Made by a program: the position numbers and the translations under genes. Under the pieces are notes generated by a model. That model ran no database searches. It was not told the origin of the DNA and worked only from the letters and a program-made list of their open reading frames with translations. 51,102 nt of DNA from Noviherbaspirillum aerium (GTDB lineage: Bacteria > Pseudomonadota > Gammaproteobacteria > Burkholderiales > Burkholderiaceae_D): assembly GCF_008929045.1 (NCBI RefSeq), contig NZ_VFAH01000037.1, forward strand, positions 1-51,102. Direction: 5' to 3'. Shown here in pieces: positions 1 to 8,138 of this stretch (position 1 is its first letter; each line of letters opens with the position of its first letter).

Positions 1-98
1 AGTTGGTCCCACCCCTTCCCATCCCGAACAGGACCGTGAAACGACTTTGCGCCGATGATAGTGCTGCAACCAGTGTGAAAGTAGGTCATCGTCAGGCT
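1..98 (+). rRNA. rrf: 5S ribosomal RNA, 3' portion
   Basis: The window opens inside a 5S rRNA gene. The conserved tract around GGTCCCACC, the CCGAAC loop, the GTGAAACG helix and the GCGCCGATGATAGT segment are all present in the expected order, and the sequence ends with GTCAGGCT, the 3' arm of helix I. About 18-20 bases of the 5' end lie outside the window. The gene would be the last member of an rRNA operon entering from the left; a terminator hairpin follows directly. Confidence 0.95.
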
Positions 99-111
99 AG
101 TTCTACCGCAT

Positions 112-147
112 CAGCCCTGCCTCCTTACGGACGCAGGGCTGTTTGCT
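112..147 (+). terminator. Rho-independent terminator of the rRNA operon
   Basis: CAGCCCTGC and GCAGGGCTG form a perfect 9-bp stem around a short loop (CTCCTTACGGAC), followed by a T-rich run. It lies 14 bases after the end of the 5S rRNA, where rRNA operon terminators normally sit. Confidence 0.85.
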
Positions 148-181
148 TTGCGCGTGCGCAATGCATGCCGCCTTGGGGGTG

Positions 182-289
182 TTTGATAAGCGTTGCGAGC
201 AGTTCAGATTAGCGCCGAGGAGCGCACGCGTCGGCAGGGTAAGCCGAGTACGCAGGCGCCAATCCGGAGCGCGCAGCGGCTTATCAAAA
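182..289. repeat. Long imperfect palindrome (possible MITE or structured RNA)
   Basis: The outer arms TTTGATAAGC (from 182) and GCTTATCAAA (ending near 289) are inverted copies, and the similarity continues inward for about 32 bases to AGCGCC and GGCGCC with a few mismatches. The centre holds a second small hairpin, TCGGC/GCCGA around AGGGTAA. No reading frame here looks coding. It could be a small non-autonomous palindromic element inserted after the rRNA operon or a structured transcript; only the symmetry is directly visible. Confidence 0.5.
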
Positions 290-719
290 ATAGCCTAGAG
301 CGTTTTCGGCTTGACTGCCATGTCGTGTCGCAACGCCTTCGGCCACGGGCCGAATTGATACCCCTCCGGCTATGGCAGCGCAAGCCGAGGGGACAAACCA
401 AACCTGCGCCCCGCAGGCAAATCTTCTAGGCCTTGTCGAGTCAAATCAAGGCGAAACGTTCTAACCAACAGATCGGGGAACCAACATCTCAAGACATCCA
501 CGCAGTTTGGCTTAGAAATACATTACTACTATCCCACTATCAAATATTGCTGGTGGTGCGCTTTAGAAATTTGATGATAGTCATGTGGCGCAAGCATGCC
601 GCTACAATGATAAGTATGCAAGGCCGAGGCCTTGCGCCACTCTTGCTACTGTATTGTCGTAATTCCTCTTTGTCCTTTGACTAACAAGTTGTTAACCAGC
701 ACCACTCCTTACTCTGTGA
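290..719. other. Intergenic region without recognisable gene
   Basis: This stretch lies between the palindrome and infA. It contains one hairpin at about 361-392 (CCCCTCCGGCT pairing with AGCCGAGGGG with one bulge) and an AT-richer end. The short open frames have no protein-like composition and no ribosome binding site. I see no tRNA. Confidence 0.5.
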
Positions 720-938
720 TTATTTGGTCCGAAATACGATCCGGGCCTTTGAAAGATCATAGGGCGTCAACTCTACAGTGACCTTATCCCCAGGTAGGAT
801 CTTGATGTAGTTCTTGCGCATCTTCCCGGAAATATGTCCCAGTACCTTGTGCCCATTTTCAAGTTCAACCGTAAAGGTTGCGTTGGGAAGGTTCTCGAGG
901 ACCCTCCCTTCCATTTGTATGACATCGTCTTTAGCCAT
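720..938 (-). CDS. infA: Translation initiation factor IF-1
   Basis: The 72-residue product is an S1/OB-fold protein that binds the 30S A site together with IF-2 and IF-3 during initiation. The whole family signature is present: [11 protein letters not shown] at the start, then [20 protein letters not shown] and [23 protein letters not shown]. The start at 938 gives exactly the family length and has an AGGA ribosome site on the minus strand; an upstream in-frame start would add 14 unrelated residues. It stands alone rather than in a ribosomal protein operon, as is common for the second infA copy of Burkholderiales. Paralogue status is inference, since the rest of the genome is not visible. 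Confidence 0.96.
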   Translation of the reverse strand: MAKDDVIQMEGRVLENLPNATFTVELENGHKVLGHISGKMRKNYIKILPGDKVTVELTPYDLSKARIVFRTK

Positions 939-1254
939 TGTTTTTCCTAAAAGAATGTTGCAAACATGCTTGCTGCACATCCACTTGTCGAATTGAGGCG
1001 ACTTAAGCAGCTCTCAATGTGCAATTTTACTGGTTCTTCCGGTGAATTAGCCCAGACTAATTGATCAATCATTCACACGGCAGTGTTGTGGCATAGCTGC
1101 TACCAAATAGCGACAGGTACGACTGCTTCATAGCATGCATACTATGGCAGTTGATGCATTGGAGAAACGGTCGATTCGTGTAATAATTTCTTTACAAACA
1201 TACTCATGCAGGCAGAGTCCTATCGCCTGCGCATTCAAGCTTGTAAGGAAGCGT

Positions 1255-1644
1255 ATGCACAGCAAGGCAGCATGCGAGAAGCGGCACTCAACCAGGGCCA
1301 CAGTATCTATCGCGACGCGGTTGCTGCTTTCGTCGGCCGGACCATGCAAGGCCACCGCCATTGATCTGTCGACACAGGGGATGGGGCTGATAACAGGCAG
1401 CGCGGTACCTGTCGGAGTCCGATGTGCGGTTGCCTTTGAAGTGACAACCCGGCATGGGAGACGGCGTATCAATGCCTGGGCTACAGCGATACATTGCGTT
1501 CGCCATGGCGACCAGCGCTTTCACATCGGAATTCGGCTGGGTGAGATGGACCCGGATAGTCGCGTACTTCTCGAAGAAAGCATTGCGGACGTGATATCCA
1601 GGGCGGAAGGTGAATCATCGAAGCTGGCTCAGCATGCATCCTGA
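1255..1644 (+). CDS. PilZ domain protein (probable c-di-GMP effector)
   Basis: The product is 129 residues if it starts at 1255, where AAGGAA lies four bases upstream; an earlier in-frame ATG at 1135 would add 40 residues without a good ribosome site. Its core matches a single PilZ domain: the RxxxR element RHSTR near the N-terminus, DLSTQGMG fitting the D/NxSxxG motif, and a C-terminal strand FHIGIRLGEMD followed by a helix. Single-domain PilZ proteins bind cyclic di-GMP and modulate motility, polysaccharide synthesis or pili through a partner. No partner gene is adjacent, so the output is unknown. Confidence 0.75.
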   Translation: MHSKAACEKRHSTRATVSIATRLLLSSAGPCKATAIDLSTQGMGLITGSAVPVGVRCAVAFEVTTRHGRRRINAWATAIHCVRHGDQRFHIGIRLGEMDPDSRVLLEESIADVISRAEGESSKLAQHAS

Positions 1645-1868
1645 GACGAGAGCATCAGGCGGTCCTGCCACGTTCAAACTGCAATATTCATTCAATCATC
1701 TGCACACGAAGCGAGAAGTGTTGAATGGGTCTTCGACGCAGATATCGAACGCCCCGAAGATCCCGGTCATCTACGACAGTCAGGCTCTTGCGTTGCGCTC
1801 GTTAGGCATTCTTAAGCGTCAGCATCGTGCCAATACGGTGCTGTGCGATTGGATCTGGTAGTGGCGCA

Positions 1869-2251
1869 CTCTTGGATTTTTAGATAAAGGTACTGCAGCT
1901 TGATCTTGATGCGCGCTTTAGCAGTACGGAATTGCCGGCAATTGCGCGTCTGGAGCAGTTCCTGGCAAGCTCGTTCACCCGATCCTGTACACCAATACGC
2001 TGGTCGAGGCATTGCCGTGTCAGTACACCCACCCCCCGGCTCGGCCATATTAACCAGCTGCCATGCTTGGGCGTATGCGCCAATTCCAGTTTGCGCGCCA
2101 GTCGCAGTGCCTCTTCGGGTGCAAATGCATCGTATAGCGATGCCAACCGGTGGGACCGGTTCTCCAGGCTGCGGGTCGTGATGCCGATTGCTTCGGCGGT
2201 GCGGGCCTCCGGCCAGTTCGGTCCGTCTTCACTTTGGTCTATCTTGAGCAT
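1869..2251 (-). pseudogene. IS630-family transposase remnant, internally deleted and frameshifted
   Basis: The frame beginning at 2251 reads MLKIDQSEDGPNWPEARTAE and continues with IGITTRSLEN, the N-terminal helix-turn-helix of IS630 transposases. It then jumps directly to the C-terminal catalytic end, AFAPEEALRLARKLE and TPKHGSWL, so most of the DDE domain is missing. Beyond HGSWL the homology swaps frames: MAE lies in a second frame, VLTRQCLDQRIG returns to the first, and FRTAKARIKIKLQYLY at the very end is again in the second. This is a dead copy with one large deletion and several frameshifts. Terminal inverted repeats were not recognised. Confidence 0.8.
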
Positions 2252-2262
2252 GGCATGCGGCG

Positions 2263-2298
2263 AAAAAAGGACTGCATCGACTCGCCTGCGCAGTCCTT
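2263..2298 (-). terminator. Rho-independent terminator of the 2333-2806 gene
   Basis: On the minus strand AAGGACTGC pairs with GCAGTCCTT (9 bp) and is followed by a run of six T. It sits about 35 bases beyond the stop codon of the secreted-protein gene and ends its transcript before the IS630 remnant. Confidence 0.85.
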
Positions 2299-2332
2299 AT
2301 TCTTGTCAGTGAATCATTCGCTCGCTTCGCGA

Positions 2333-2806
2333 TTATTGCGCAGCAGCCTTCAATGAACCTGAAGCGTTGCCACCCACATTAACGTTCGACGCGGCTCTTT
2401 GGATGTGATTCTGCATGGAGCTAGTCTGCTTGCTTGTTTCCGCGGCCACAGCGTTCTTCGTCTGCGTTGCTTCCTCGGTAGCCAGTCTGGCGTCTGCACG
2501 TGCTTTCGCTTGGGTCTTTGCAGCCGCATCGGTTCCAGTATGGACAGAGCCTTGCTCACGAGACTGGACGGCGGCGCGCGCCGCGTCCCTACCCGAACCG
2601 AGCGCATCATTGCCGTTCGCGTTCGTTTTTGCGGTGGCGTCCAGATGGACCCCTGTGTTAGCTTGCACGCCCAGAGCCGTAACGCCGACACCCGCACCTG
2701 CCCCAATACCGGTACCCGATCCAATGCCGATTGACCCGGCTTGTGCCGACAAGCTTGCTCCGGCGAGCAAAGAAGCAGATAAGACGAATGAAGTGATCCT
2801 GGTCAT
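2333..2806 (-). CDS. Secreted Gly/Ala-rich protein of unknown function
   Basis: This 157-residue protein begins with a clear Sec signal peptide (MTRITSFVLSASLLAG, cleavage after SAQA near residue 23). The mature part opens with a glycine-rich tract (GIGSGTGIGAGAGVGV), followed by an alanine-, lysine- and threonine-rich middle without cysteine or aromatic residues, and ends in NVNVGGNASGSLKAAAQ. Such low-complexity proteins are common in the Burkholderiales periplasm, but I recognise no named family. It is a single-gene transcript with its own terminator. The coding call is strong; the function is unknown. Confidence 0.75.
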   Translation of the reverse strand: MTRITSFVLSASLLAGASLSAQAGSIGIGSGTGIGAGAGVGVTALGVQANTGVHLDATAKTNANGNDALGSGRDAARAAVQSREQGSVHTGTDAAAKTQAKARADARLATEEATQTKNAVAAETSKQTSSMQNHIQRAASNVNVGGNASGSLKAAAQ

Positions 2807-3012
2807 ATCAATCCTTGGATGCCCGACTTATTGTCGTGCGCTTAATATAGGCAAGCAGGCCTTGGCTCAGTGTTATAAAAATGTAAGAAATATTTCGTGA
2901 TAATTAGAAAACTGCATTCCTAATCATGAAACGCAGCGACAGTGGTTCGCGCGAGCCAATGCCCGCGGCACACGGGTTATGTTGCCTTTGTCATGCCACA
3001 CCAGATACGCAA

Positions 3013-4056
3013 CTACCAGATCGCCTTACCAGCAGCATCTTTTATTTGCGACTTCCACGCTTCCTGCACTTGATTCACCAGCGGCGTCGGTATGGCAACA
3101 TAGTTCAGCTTCGCGGCAGTAGTACCGCCGTTCTTGTAGGCCCAGTCGAAAAACTTCAGCACCTCCCTGCCTCTATCCGAATTTGCCTGTACCTTGTGCA
3201 TCAGGATGAAGGATGCACCGGTAATCGGCCAGCTGTCCTTACCCGGCTGATTGGTCAGTACCACGCCGAATCCCGGAGTCTGGCTCCAGTTGGCGCTGGC
3301 CGCAGCAGCCTTTACGGATTCGTCGACCGGCTGCACGAATAGCCCTTCGCGATTCTGCAGCTGGACATGGCTCATCTTGAGGTGCTTGATATAGTTGTAT
3401 TCGAGGTAACCGATGGAATTCCGTATTCGCTGCACATACGCGGAGACACCTTCATTACCTTTTCCCCCTATACCGACCGGCCACTTGACGGCCGTACTGG
3501 CGCCGACTTTGGACTTGAACTCAGGGCTGACCTTGGACAAATAATCGGTGAACAGGAAGGTCGTTCCCGATCCATCCGAACGTCGAATGACAACAATGTC
3601 TTCCGCCGGCAGGCTCAGCCCGGGATTGAGTGCGGCAATTTCTGTCGCATTCCACTTGGTGATCCTGCCAAGAAAGATCTGTGCAAGCACTTCTCCCGTC
3701 AGCCTGATCTGGCCAGGTCCGATTCCTTTCAGGTTAACCACCGGGGCTACGGCTCCCATAATGGCAGGAAACTGTATCAATCCTTCCTTCTCCAGATCTG
3801 CTGCCTTCAACGGTCTGTCGGATGCGCCGAAGTCGACCGTTTTCGACTTGATTTGCTTGACTCCGGCGCCGGAGCCGACTGACTGGTAGTTTAGGCTGGT
3901 GCCGGTGGCGGCTTTGTAGTCTTGGGCCCATCGCGCATAAATCGGATAGGGAAACGTAGCGCCCGCTCCCGTGATTTCAGCTGCTGATGCGCAGGAACAT
4001 GCAAGCGCAATGGCAACCGATACGGGAATGGCTTTGAGAAGTCTGTTCAACTGCAT
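3013..4056 (-). CDS. pstS: Phosphate ABC transporter substrate-binding protein PstS
   Basis: The 347-residue product starts at 4056 with an AGGA site; an upstream frame extension of 16 residues is unlikely. A signal peptide ends at CASA, just before AEITGAGATFPYPIY, the classic PstS mature N-terminus. Phosphate-binding segments are visible as ATFPYPIY, SVGSGAGVKQI and RRSDGSGTTFLFTDYL. PstS delivers inorganic phosphate to the PstCAB permease. Here no pstC, pstA, pstB or phoU lies nearby; the flanking genes are unrelated, so this is an orphan copy or the complex is encoded elsewhere. I looked for a Pho box upstream and did not find a convincing one. Confidence 0.93.
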   Translation of the reverse strand: MQLNRLLKAIPVSVAIALACSCASAAEITGAGATFPYPIYARWAQDYKAATGTSLNYQSVGSGAGVKQIKSKTVDFGASDRPLKAADLEKEGLIQFPAIMGAVAPVVNLKGIGPGQIRLTGEVLAQIFLGRITKWNATEIAALNPGLSLPAEDIVVIRRSDGSGTTFLFTDYLSKVSPEFKSKVGASTAVKWPVGIGGKGNEGVSAYVQRIRNSIGYLEYNYIKHLKMSHVQLQNREGLFVQPVDESVKAAAASANWSQTPGFGVVLTNQPGKDSWPITGASFILMHKVQANSDRGREVLKFFDWAYKNGGTTAAKLNYVAIPTPLVNQVQEAWKSQIKDAAGKAIW

Positions 4057-4476
4057 TTCTAGTCCTGTAAAAGGGAGACGCAATTTTATCCTTATCAATC
4101 GCAAGTCGTTTCATGCCGATAGGATTGCCAGGCCGCCATGGCTGGCAGTGCGTATTCAGCGGATGATGAAGCTATCGAAGGATAAGAGGTGACGAGTGCA
4201 ATGCGGCCAAGCGGAAAAGAAGCAATGGGATGCGATGGAACGACTTGAGAGCCGCGTTCAGTCGGCGGGGTGCAGGCGGCCGGCATTTCACTCCTACGGT
4301 GTAGAGCAAACGGGATGGTACTGTCGACATGGCGCAGGGCGGAATGTCCATCTTTCCAGCCGACATCGACCACAAGCGCGCTGACGTTCAAGCCTTGGGC
4401 GCTGGTCCTGGTGGCAGAGCCTCCCGCAAGCAATGGACGCTGTAGAGTCGCGCCGAACCAATGCCTGCAATCCGTT
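4057..4476. other. Intergenic region, no gene seen
   Basis: About 420 bases lie between the 5' end of pstS and the 3' end of the araC-type gene. The region should carry the pstS promoter on its left side. The open frames are short, overlap on both strands and resemble no protein. Confidence 0.4.
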
Positions 4477-5325
4477 CTAGGCTGTTGCTTGCGTCTGCGT
4501 GCACTGCCCGATGGCCGCCCGCCTGAAAGTGGAAGGGGAGACGCCGATATGTTCCTTGAAGAAGCGGGAGAAATTGCTGGGCGCGGAAAAACCGAGATCG
4601 AAGGCGACGTCAGTCAGTGTCGCCTTGGGCGCGATCAGCCGCCGCATTGCTTCTTCCACGCGCAGGGCACTCCAGAATACCTGGGGCGTGGTATTGAGCT
4701 GCTCCTTGAAGAGCATGAAGAAATGGGCGCGCGACATGCCCACTCTCTCCGCAATTTCCTCGACGCCGATGCCGCCGCCGACATGGTCCCGCATCAATGA
4801 AATGGCAGCGCGCAGACGATGATCAAGCAGTGGCGGCAGCATGCGTACGCCGGCTGCCTCCTTGGAGCCGGTCGCCGCGGCAACCGAGGCATCGATCAGG
4901 CTTTCGGCTTCGGCATCGATCAGCGCGCGGTTGCCGCTGTTCGTCATGAGAATGTTCAGCAGCCGCCAGCAGGCCTTGCGCAAGTTGTCGTCGATCGGAA
5001 TGCGAGGACAGGGAAATAGAAAGGGCCGGCCGGTCGCCTTGCGCCGCTCGTTGAGCCAGTCGCGGGAAATCATCAGCAGCAGGAACACGGCAGTGCCGTT
5101 CTGCTCCAGCAGTTCCATGTCGTGCAGTTGGTAGGCATTGGTCGCAACGCCCACATCCTCGGCGTAATGCACCACCGTCTTGCCGACCTGGGCCTTGGCG
5201 CGAGCGCCGCCAAGCCAGAACGCTACCTGCGACTCGGTGTGCGAGTGCGCCACGAGACTGGTACGAGATTCCAGCACGATGGCCTGACCGAAGGGGCCTT
5301 CATGAAAAGCGTATGCCTCTGACAT
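4477..5325 (-). CDS. AraC-family transcriptional regulator
   Basis: The 282-residue protein has an N-terminal cupin-like effector-binding half (about residues 1-130, with HSHTESQVAFWLGG) and a C-terminal pair of helix-turn-helix motifs (about 175-275). The latter shows VEEIAERVGMSRAHFFMLFK, then LTDVAFDLGFSAPSNFSRFF and the family end GVSPSTFRR. It is transcribed divergently from the 14.5-kb catabolic and transport operon, 236 bp away. The gap carries three 20-bp-spaced GATAAGC repeats that suit an AraC-type dimer. I infer that it activates the operon in response to the imported substrate. Its ligand is unknown. Confidence 0.92.
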   Translation of the reverse strand: MSEAYAFHEGPFGQAIVLESRTSLVAHSHTESQVAFWLGGARAKAQVGKTVVHYAEDVGVATNAYQLHDMELLEQNGTAVFLLLMISRDWLNERRKATGRPFLFPCPRIPIDDNLRKACWRLLNILMTNSGNRALIDAEAESLIDASVAAATGSKEAAGVRMLPPLLDHRLRAAISLMRDHVGGGIGVEEIAERVGMSRAHFFMLFKEQLNTTPQVFWSALRVEEAMRRLIAPKATLTDVAFDLGFSAPSNFSRFFKEHIGVSPSTFRRAAIGQCTQTQATA

Positions 5326-5385
5326 GCTTGTCTCCTCCCGCCGGTTATCCAGCGTGTTGGCCGATTGTAACCATACTTTTTTGGT

Positions 5386-5415
5386 GATATCAGCTATTCA
5401 CGCAAAAGATATCAG
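5386..5415. promoter_or_regulatory. Paired GATATCAG repeats (possible regulator site)
   Basis: GATATCAG occurs at 5386-5393 and again at 5408-5415, a 22-bp period, on the araC-proximal side of the divergent region. It could serve araC autoregulation. Only the repeat is directly visible. Confidence 0.35.
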
Positions 5416-5420
5416 ACTTA

Positions 5421-5470
5421 GCGATAAGCCTGAAGATCATCGGATAAGCCGGGCGACCGGCCGATAAGCG
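5421..5470 (+). promoter_or_regulatory. Three GATAAGC direct repeats at exact 20-bp spacing (AraC operator)
   Basis: GCGATAAGCC at 5421, CGGATAAGCC at 5441 and CCGATAAGCG at 5461 begin exactly 20 bp apart, two helical turns, in the same orientation. A -10-like TACACT follows at 5489-5494, so the last repeat occupies the place of the -35 element. This is the geometry of a promoter activated by an AraC-type protein contacting polymerase. The assignment to the divergent araC gene is inference. Confidence 0.6.
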
Positions 5471-5561
5471 TATTTTGCGATCCCTTCCTACACTCCAATC
5501 CACCTGAACAGCGCCTTGGCAACCTGCCTTGGCGGCAACATCATCTTGGAAGGATGAACAG

Positions 5562-6434
5562 ATGCGAATTGCAAGTTATCGAGTCGGCGGCAGGCGTTTC
5601 GTCGGAATAGTTTCGTCGGATCAGAGCAAGGTGACACCACTGGCCTTGTCACAGGAACAAGCCGAGCGCGGCGCAATGGCGATCGTCGAATTACTGGCAG
5701 CCGGGAAAATTCTGCCTGCGACAGAGGGGCCGACGCTGGAAATATCGGCAGTCAGGCTAGAGGCGCCCATTCCGGTGCCGCGCCGCAACATCTGGTGCGT
5801 GGGGCGCAATTATCATGCGCATGCCAAGGAATTGCAGGCCTCGGTATTCAAGGGCAACGATGCCAATCCGGAATCCTGGCCGATTGTGTTTACCAAGGTG
5901 CCGGAATGCGTGGTCGGCCCTTACGACGACGTCCGCCTGCCGGGCGCTGCGGTCTCCGAGCAGATTGATTATGAAGCGGAACTGGCGGTGGTGATCGGCC
6001 GCGGTGGCAAGAACATCCAGCGCGCCGACGCCATGCAGCATGTGTTCGGCTATACCGCAGTCAACGACGTGACCGCGCGCGACGTGCAGATGCGCCACCA
6101 GCAATGGGACATGGGCAAGTCCTTCGACAATTTCTGTCCGATGGGTCCCTGGCTGGTGACTGCCGACGAACTCGATGGCACCCGAACCCGGGTGCGCTGC
6201 TGGGTCAATGGTGAACTGCGCCAGGACGGCCCCACCGAGAACCTCATCTTCGACATCCCGACGCTGATCGAGACGGTCTCGCGCGGCATCACTCTGTACC
6301 CCGGCGACGTCATCGCTACCGGCACGCCGGCCGGCGTCGGCATGGGTCTGCAGCCACCCCGTTTTCTCAAGTCTGGCGATGTGGTGCGCATCGAGATCGA
6401 CGGCCTCGGCGCGATCGAAAACCGTTTTGTCTGA
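5562..6434 (+). CDS. Fumarylacetoacetate hydrolase (FAH) family protein
   Basis: The product is 290 residues from the ATG at 5562, which has GGAAGGA seven bases upstream. The family fold is evident: RRNIWCVGRNYHAHAKEL in the middle, metal-ligand motif DYEAELAVVIGRGG, then GYTAVNDVTARDVQ and the C-terminal GDVIATGTPAGVG. Members hydrolyse or decarboxylate beta-diketo or 2-oxo acids produced at the end of aromatic meta-cleavage and related pathways, using Mg2+ or Mn2+. As first gene of the AraC-controlled operon and followed by two C-C/ester hydrolases, it probably works on a ring-opened intermediate. The exact substrate cannot be told from sequence. Confidence 0.92.
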   Translation: MRIASYRVGGRRFVGIVSSDQSKVTPLALSQEQAERGAMAIVELLAAGKILPATEGPTLEISAVRLEAPIPVPRRNIWCVGRNYHAHAKELQASVFKGNDANPESWPIVFTKVPECVVGPYDDVRLPGAAVSEQIDYEAELAVVIGRGGKNIQRADAMQHVFGYTAVNDVTARDVQMRHQQWDMGKSFDNFCPMGPWLVTADELDGTRTRVRCWVNGELRQDGPTENLIFDIPTLIETVSRGITLYPGDVIATGTPAGVGMGLQPPRFLKSGDVVRIEIDGLGAIENRFV

Positions 6435-6459
6435 TCCTGCCATTTAGCAGAGGAAAACC

Positions 6460-7245
6460 ATGGCGACGCAAATCATCACCAACCTGGCAGTCGAGGTAGA
6501 AGGAGAAGGGAAGGCGATCGTCTGCGTGCACGGCCTGGGCGGCAGCAGCAATACCTGGACGCCGTTGCTGCCGGTGATGCAGGGCTACCGCGTGGTGCGT
6601 ATCGACCTTCCGGGAAGCGGCCGTTCCGCCACCACCGACAGTGCCCTGAGCATTGCGCAAATGGTGGACGCAGTAGTGGGAGTCTGCCGTCACCTCGGTA
6701 TTGCGAACGCTCACTTCATCGGCCATTCGATGGGCACGATCGTCTGTCAGCACATTGCCATCCTGCATCCGCAGCTGGTGCTGAGCCTGGCGCTGTTCGG
6801 CCCCTTGACCTGTCCGCCGGATGCGGCAAGACCCAACATCATTGCCCGCGCCGCCAAGGCCGGCAGCGGCGGACTGCCCGCCATGCAGGAAATAGCCGAT
6901 GCCATTGTGGCGGCCGCCACCAGCCATGAAACGCGGGCCGAGCAGCCAGCCGCCGTGGCGCTGGTAAGGGAAAGCGTCATGCGCCAGTCGCCGCAGGGCT
7001 ATGCGCAAAGCTGCCTGGCGCTGGCAAGCGCCCAAGCGGCCGCCATCGAGCGCATCGAGGTGCCGACCTTGCTGATTACCGGCGACCAGGACGGTGTGGC
7101 TCCTGTGACGGCGGTCCGGGAAATGGCGGCGCGCATTCCATCCAGTCGGGTGGTGGTGCTGGCCGGATGCGGTCACTGGCCGACGATCGAAAAGCCCGCC
7201 CATTGCGGAGCCGAACTCAACAGCTTCCTGCGCAAGGCAGCATGA
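6460..7245 (+). CDS. Alpha/beta-fold hydrolase, first of a tandem pair
   Basis: This 261-residue protein has the complete catalytic triad of the alpha/beta hydrolase family: nucleophile Ser90 in GHSMGT, acid around Asp209-Asp211 in TGDQDGVAP and His239 in GCGHWPTIE; the oxyanion segment is HGLGGSS. It resembles the 3-oxoadipate enol-lactonase and meta-cleavage hydrolase branch. It starts 25 bp after the FAH gene, with AGGAAA upstream. The following gene is a paralogue of identical length. Ester, lactone or C-C bond hydrolysis is the likely chemistry; substrate unknown. Confidence 0.9.
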   Translation: MATQIITNLAVEVEGEGKAIVCVHGLGGSSNTWTPLLPVMQGYRVVRIDLPGSGRSATTDSALSIAQMVDAVVGVCRHLGIANAHFIGHSMGTIVCQHIAILHPQLVLSLALFGPLTCPPDAARPNIIARAAKAGSGGLPAMQEIADAIVAAATSHETRAEQPAAVALVRESVMRQSPQGYAQSCLALASAQAAAIERIEVPTLLITGDQDGVAPVTAVREMAARIPSSRVVVLAGCGHWPTIEKPAHCGAELNSFLRKAA

Positions 7246-7287
7246 CTACCTTGCGCCGAACAACACTCAAGATGAAATAGCGACCCG

Positions 7288-8073
7288 ATGACGACAAAAT
7301 TCTTTGAACGTATTGCGGTAGAAGTCGACGACGAAGGCGAACCGGTGGTGTGCATCCACGGCCTCGGCGGCTCTTCCAACAATTGGACGCCTGTCGGGCA
7401 GGCACTGTCGGGAATGCGCCAGGTGCGCATCGACATGCCGGGCAGCGCGCGCTCCGCCCTGGTGGAAGGTCCGCTGTCGATAGAACGGCTGGCCGAAAGC
7501 GTGATCGGCGTCTGCCGGCGTCTCGACATCACCGGCGCCCGTTTCCTCGGCCATTCGCTCGGCAGCATCGTCTGCTTCCAGGTGGCCGTAATGGAGCCGC
7601 GCCTGGTGCGCAGCATGGCGCTGTTCGGTCCGCTGCTATGCCCGCCGGACGCCGCGCGCCCGAATATCCGTGCCCGCGCAGCCAAGGCGCGCGAGGGCGG
7701 AGTCGCGGCGATGCAGGAGATCGCGGATGCCATCGTTGGCGCGGCCCTATCGGCCCGCACCCGGCGCGAGCAGCCGGTCACGGTGGCCATGGTGCGCGAA
7801 AGCGTGATGCGCCAGGATCCCGAGGGCTATGCGCGAAGCTGCGAAGCGCTGGCCGAGGCAGTCGCGCCGCCGGTGGAGCGGATCGCGTGTCCGACCCTGC
7901 TGGTCACCGGTGACGAAGACGTGGTCGCGCCGCCGCAGTCGGTGCGCGCCATCGGCGAACGCATTGCCGGCAGCCGCACCGTCGTCTATCCGCAATGCGG
8001 GCACTGGACCACCTTCGAACGGCCGGAGGAGTGCCTGCGCGACCTCCGGGAATTCCACGCCGGCCGCTTCTGA
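7288..8073 (+). CDS. Alpha/beta-fold hydrolase, second of a tandem pair
   Basis: Also 261 residues, this is a clear paralogue of the preceding gene, sharing long blocks such as CPPDAARPNI, AMQEIADAIV and VRESVMRQ. Ser90 in GHSLGS, Asp in TGDEDVVAPP and His in QCGHWTTFE are all kept, so both copies should be active. The cap region and the N-terminal segment differ most, which fits a split in substrate range after a duplication. The gap of 42 bp to the first copy supports co-transcription. Confidence 0.9.
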   Translation: MTTKFFERIAVEVDDEGEPVVCIHGLGGSSNNWTPVGQALSGMRQVRIDMPGSARSALVEGPLSIERLAESVIGVCRRLDITGARFLGHSLGSIVCFQVAVMEPRLVRSMALFGPLLCPPDAARPNIRARAAKAREGGVAAMQEIADAIVGAALSARTRREQPVTVAMVRESVMRQDPEGYARSCEALAEAVAPPVERIACPTLLVTGDEDVVAPPQSVRAIGERIAGSRTVVYPQCGHWTTFERPEECLRDLREFHAGRF

Positions 8074-8138
8074 TCAACTTCCGAGCAACTTCCGAGCAGC
8101 AGCCGCAGATAGAAAAGAACACCGACAAGGAGACAAAC

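Noticed and set aside
193-429. Overlapping open frames on both strands after the 5S terminator
   Set aside because: They follow the symmetry of the palindromic element, are Arg-rich on both strands and lack ribosome sites.
4057-4200. Pho box upstream of pstS
   Set aside because: No pair of CTGTCAT-like direct repeats with 11-bp spacing could be found, so PhoB control is not supported from this sequence.
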